Source: DASYAE01 sp036501535 (GTDB lineage: Bacteria > Actinomycetota > Actinomycetes > Streptomycetales > Catenulisporaceae). From it: a stretch of 59,669 nt of DNA. The notes beneath the pieces were generated by a model. That model had not been told where the DNA came from, did not search any database, and was given only the letters and a program-made list of their open reading frames with translations. Made by a program: the position numbers and the translations under genes. This document shows, piece by piece, positions 57,663-59,669 of this stretch; the first letter of the stretch is position 1; the number at the start of each line of letters is the position of its first letter. The stretch covers positions 1-59,669 of the forward strand of contig DASYAE010000240.1 in assembly GCA_036501535.1 (NCBI GenBank), in the 5' to 3' direction.

Positions 57663-58413
57663 CGGGTCTGTGCCCTCCGCTCGGCGCCGAGCCGCGTGAC
57701 GCGCCGTTTCCGTAATCGTGGTCCCGTTCGCGCTCCCGGCTGTTCAGGTCGGCGGTCAGCGCGGCGACCAGCGGGGCCAGCAGGTCGAGCAGGCCGCCGC
57801 CGGGATCCTGCGGCGCGGGCCGCGGCTCCGCTTCGGGCGGCGACGGGTCCGGGTCGGCGAGCGGGGGTTTGTGCGGCTCGAGGGAGAAGGACTCCTCGAG
57901 CGGCGGCGCCAGGATCGGGTCCGGATCGGGTCCGAGCGCGGACTCGAGCATGGCGGGTACCTCGGGCGTTCCCTGCTCGGCCGCCGCCGCAGGCTCAGCT
58001 GACGTCGCATCACCTGACGCGGCCTCGAATGGCGGGAGCTCGACCGATTCGGCTTCCTGCCGCCCGGCCCGGAGCCGCCGGGCGATGCACCCGGCGAACA
58101 GCGCGGCGGTCAGCGCCGCCAGCGCAAGCACGACGACTCCGCTGACAAGGTCCACCGTCGTGCTCTGGGGTACCGCAGCCGCAGCGTGTCGGTAGTCGAA
58201 CGCGAACGGGGCCAAGAGCAGCCAACCGCCGATAAGCATGCACAGCATCGCCGCTACCACGCCGAAATACGGTGCGAGCAGCGGAAGCGGCGGTTCCGCC
58301 TGATACGGCGCAGGCCAGAGCGCGGTCGGCAGCGCGCCGTCGGTCTCAGCGGGCGCCGTGGCGCTCAAGGCCGCCGGATCGAGCCCGGGCGCATCTGTCG
58401 CAGTGTTCGTCAT
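57655..58413 (-). CDS. membrane protein with Pro/Glu-rich cytoplasmic tail
   Basis: A 252-residue protein with two membrane helices (about 48–72 and 85–112). The first holds GGWLLLAPFAFD. A long acidic Pro-rich tail runs from about residue 115 to the end, finishing with a hydrophobic segment (GGLLDLLAPLVAALTADL) and a charged end. It overlaps the small protein that follows by 8 bases and lies 6 bases after the next gene upstream. Function is unknown. Confidence 0.65.
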   Translation of the reverse strand: MTNTATDAPGLDPAALSATAPAETDGALPTALWPAPYQAEPPLPLLAPYFGVVAAMLCMLIGGWLLLAPFAFDYRHAAAAVPQSTTVDLVSGVVVLALAALTAALFAGCIARRLRAGRQEAESVELPPFEAASGDATSAEPAAAAEQGTPEVPAMLESALGPDPDPILAPPLEESFSLEPHKPPLADPDPSPPEAEPRPAPQDPGGGLLDLLAPLVAALTADLNSRERERDHDYGNGASRGSAPSGGHRPDA

Positions 58414-58419
58414 GGCTCG

Positions 58420-59091
58420 TCACGCGCCCTGCGCCGCGGTCTTCATAGCCCTGTGCAACGCGTCGAGTGCGGCCGGACGGATGACCTCGACCGCCGCGCG
58501 CCGGGCCCGCTCGGTCAGGCCGGTCCACGGCCCCGCGCCGCGGCCGCCGGCCGTCCGAGCCGCCGGGACCAGCTGGGAGGCGGCGCAGGCGAGCAGCGGA
58601 CTGCCGACGGGGTCGTGCTCGATCCGGTCGGCCATCAGCGCCAGGACGATGCCGGCCAGCGCCCACTCCTCCTCGGGCCGCAGCGCGGGAGCGGTGCGCG
58701 CCTCGTCGCCGGCGGCGTTGCCTGCTGCGCCAGCGCGGCTTCGGTCGCGCAGCACGAACACGGCGAGCGAGCCGAGCGCCAGCGCCGGAACCGCCGCGAG
58801 CAGGCCGTAGTACTCGCGGTGCACGAAGTTGTCCAGCCCGCCGTTAAGGGCGAACGCGGCGCCTGATGCCGCGGCAGGCTTGAAGTGCGCTGTGTTACCA
58901 GATGCGGTGTTACCAGGCGCAATGTTTCCAGGCGCAGCTTTGTCAGCCCGAGCTTCGGCGCCACCGGTGGCAGCAGCCGGTGCGGCGGGCACGGGGAACC
59001 GGGGCAGCAGGTCGTTGACGGACAGGGCGCGCCGCCTTCCGGGGAGGACGGTACCCGCGGCGGCGGGGATGATCGCCGCGGGCCCGGCCAT
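58420..59091 (-). CDS. membrane protein of unknown function
   Basis: A 223-residue protein with one clear membrane helix (about 93–113, LLAAVPALALGSLAVFVL). Residues 53–67 consist of a 5-residue repeat, APGNI/APGNT/ASGNT, encoded by a 15-base repeat. The C-terminal half is Ala/Arg-rich and helical. It is first of three same-strand membrane genes. No family is recognised. Confidence 0.6.
   Translation of the reverse strand: MAGPAAIIPAAAGTVLPGRRRALSVNDLLPRFPVPAAPAAATGGAEARADKAAPGNIAPGNTASGNTAHFKPAAASGAAFALNGGLDNFVHREYYGLLAAVPALALGSLAVFVLRDRSRAGAAGNAAGDEARTAPALRPEEEWALAGIVLALMADRIEHDPVGSPLLACAASQLVPAARTAGGRGAGPWTGLTERARRAAVEVIRPAALDALHRAMKTAAQGA
58892..58936. repeat. in-gene 15-base tandem repeat
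   Basis: Units start at 58892, 58907 and 58922, each 15 bases with the last changed at a few positions. They encode the APGNI/APGNT/ASGNT repeat of the membrane protein. Confidence 0.8.
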
Positions 59092-59180
59092 CCTGCCAAG
59101 TCCGGCGAGCCCCTGTCAGTGTCCGTCACACCTGCGTGTGACGTCCTGTCCCCCGGGCGAGGGACAGGATCAGAGAGTAG

Positions 59181-59256
59181 ACACGGCGTTGATAGGCACA
59201 GCGCTGGTGGAAACACGGCGCTGGCAGAAACACAGCGCCGACAGAAATACACAGTG
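59181..59256. repeat. imperfect repeat array beside tRNA-Ser
   Basis: ACAC(G/A)GCG-like cores occur five times at steps of 15, 17, 17 and 19 bases, ending next to the tRNA-Ser 3' end. The core changes at one base in some copies. Confidence 0.6.
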
Positions 59257-59341
59257 CGGAGGGCGTGGGATTTGAACCCACGATGACTCTCGTCATGCCG
59301 CTTTTCAAGAGCGGTGCCCTAGGCCACTAGGCGAGCCCTCC
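59257..59341 (-). tRNA. trnS: tRNA-Ser (anticodon TGA)
   Basis: Class II cloverleaf on the minus strand: acceptor GGAGGGC pairs with GCCCTCC, the anticodon loop CTTGAAA has anticodon TGA, a long variable arm is present, and the T-arm contains GGTTCAAATCC. The discriminator is G; CCA is not encoded. Confidence 0.95.
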
Positions 59342-59412
59342 CGGCGCGGCGGGGCCGCGCTCCGGGCGCCAGTCTCTCACACGCGGCCGCGCAGGCGGCG
59401 CCGATTACCGCC

Positions 59413-59444
59413 GGGGCGGCCGGGTGCCATCACCCGGCCGCCCC
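59413..59444 (-). terminator. terminator after the YbjQ-family gene
   Basis: A perfect 14-bp GC stem with loop CCAT lies 22 bases after the stop of the gene at 59467. No T-run follows. Confidence 0.75.
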
Positions 59445-59466
59445 ACACGTCCGACCGTGTTCGGGA

Positions 59467-59669
59467 TCAGACCGCCCGGTCGTTCGGAGCAATGATCACC
59501 GCGGTGCCGTAGGCGCAGATCTCGGTCCAGTTCTGGCCCATCTCGGAGGTGTCGAAGCGCATGGCCAGGATGGCGTTGGCGCCGCGCTGCTGCGCCTCGG
59601 CGATCATCCGGCTCATCACCTCGTTGCGGCTGTCCGCCAGCACCTTGGTCATCCCCTTGAGCTCGCCGC
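59467..59669 (-). CDS. YbjQ/UPF0145 family protein, 5' part outside window
   Basis: Only the C-terminal part is in the window. The frame continues past the edge without a start, and upstream residues GELKG precede MTKVLADSRNEVMSRMIAEA. AQQRGANAILAMRFDTSEMG and ICAYGTAV are typical of this roughly 105-residue family of putative heavy-metal-binding proteins. The window edge cuts the gene. Confidence 0.85.
   Translation of the reverse strand, partial: GELKGMTKVLADSRNEVMSRMIAEAQQRGANAILAMRFDTSEMGQNWTEICAYGTAVIIAPNDRAV

Overview
This 59.7 kb window is high-GC actinobacterial chromosome. Three things point there: the transcription/translation cluster tRNA-Trp–secE–nusG–rplK–rplA–lipoprotein–rplJ–rplL–rpoB–rpoC, the rpmG–MaoC–MaoC–murB block, and the M. 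tuberculosis-style CysO/CysM sulfur-transfer pair. The gene set looks Streptomyces-like, and Ser/Thr-rich membrane-tethered sigma-like proteins suggest a relative such as Catenulisporales. That genus-level placement is a guess.

Layout. Positions 58–14275 (minus strand) hold the RNA polymerase and ribosomal protein super-cluster, with a promoter upstream of rpoB, a strong hairpin after rplL and an attenuator-like leader before rplJ. Positions 14.5–20.8 kb hold an aspartate aminotransferase, a quinone oxidoreductase, a beta-solenoid-like orphan, and two TetR regulators, one divided from an MFS exporter by a palindromic operator. Positions 20.8–23.0 kb hold murB, two MaoC-like hydratases and rpmG. 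From 23.4 to 26.8 kb, tRNA-Met, tRNA-Thr and tRNA-Leu bracket two accessory genes: a large membrane-anchored repeat protein and an HNH endonuclease. From 26.9 to 30.2 kb is a sugar ABC importer (binding protein and two permeases, no ATPase) under two DasR-type operator sites. From 30.4 to 34.0 kb run rdgB, rph, murI, cysM and cysO. From 34.3 to 38.2 kb are a TPR protein, disA (c-di-AMP synthase) and radA.

Positions 38.4–45.5 kb form a sigma-factor island. Two tandem one-piece proteins each combine a sigma-70-like region, an H-x3-C-x2-C zinc anti-sigma motif, one transmembrane helix and an extracytoplasmic tail. They are followed by a conventional ECF sigma with its membrane anti-sigma-like partner. 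Positions 45.7–48.6 kb hold a Ppx/GppA phosphatase, a TIM-barrel isomerase and proC. Positions 48.7–56.0 kb hold a MprAB-like two-component system and a MacAB-like operon whose ATPase has lost several catalytic motifs. The window closes with a Cds1-type cysteine desulfhydrase, three small membrane proteins, tRNA-Ser and the edge of a YbjQ-family gene.

The most unusual content is the degenerate ABC ATPase in an otherwise intact MacA/MacB-type operon beside a two-component system, and the pair of sigma/anti-sigma/transmembrane fusions. Sequence-level oddities include RpoB N518T and P552S (E. coli numbering), a DGA-to-DGG change in DisA, a CysO with two residues after its GG terminus, and short tandem repeats lying across stop codons. 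Coding starts were chosen by ribosome binding site spacing and family alignment from memory. No database search was possible.
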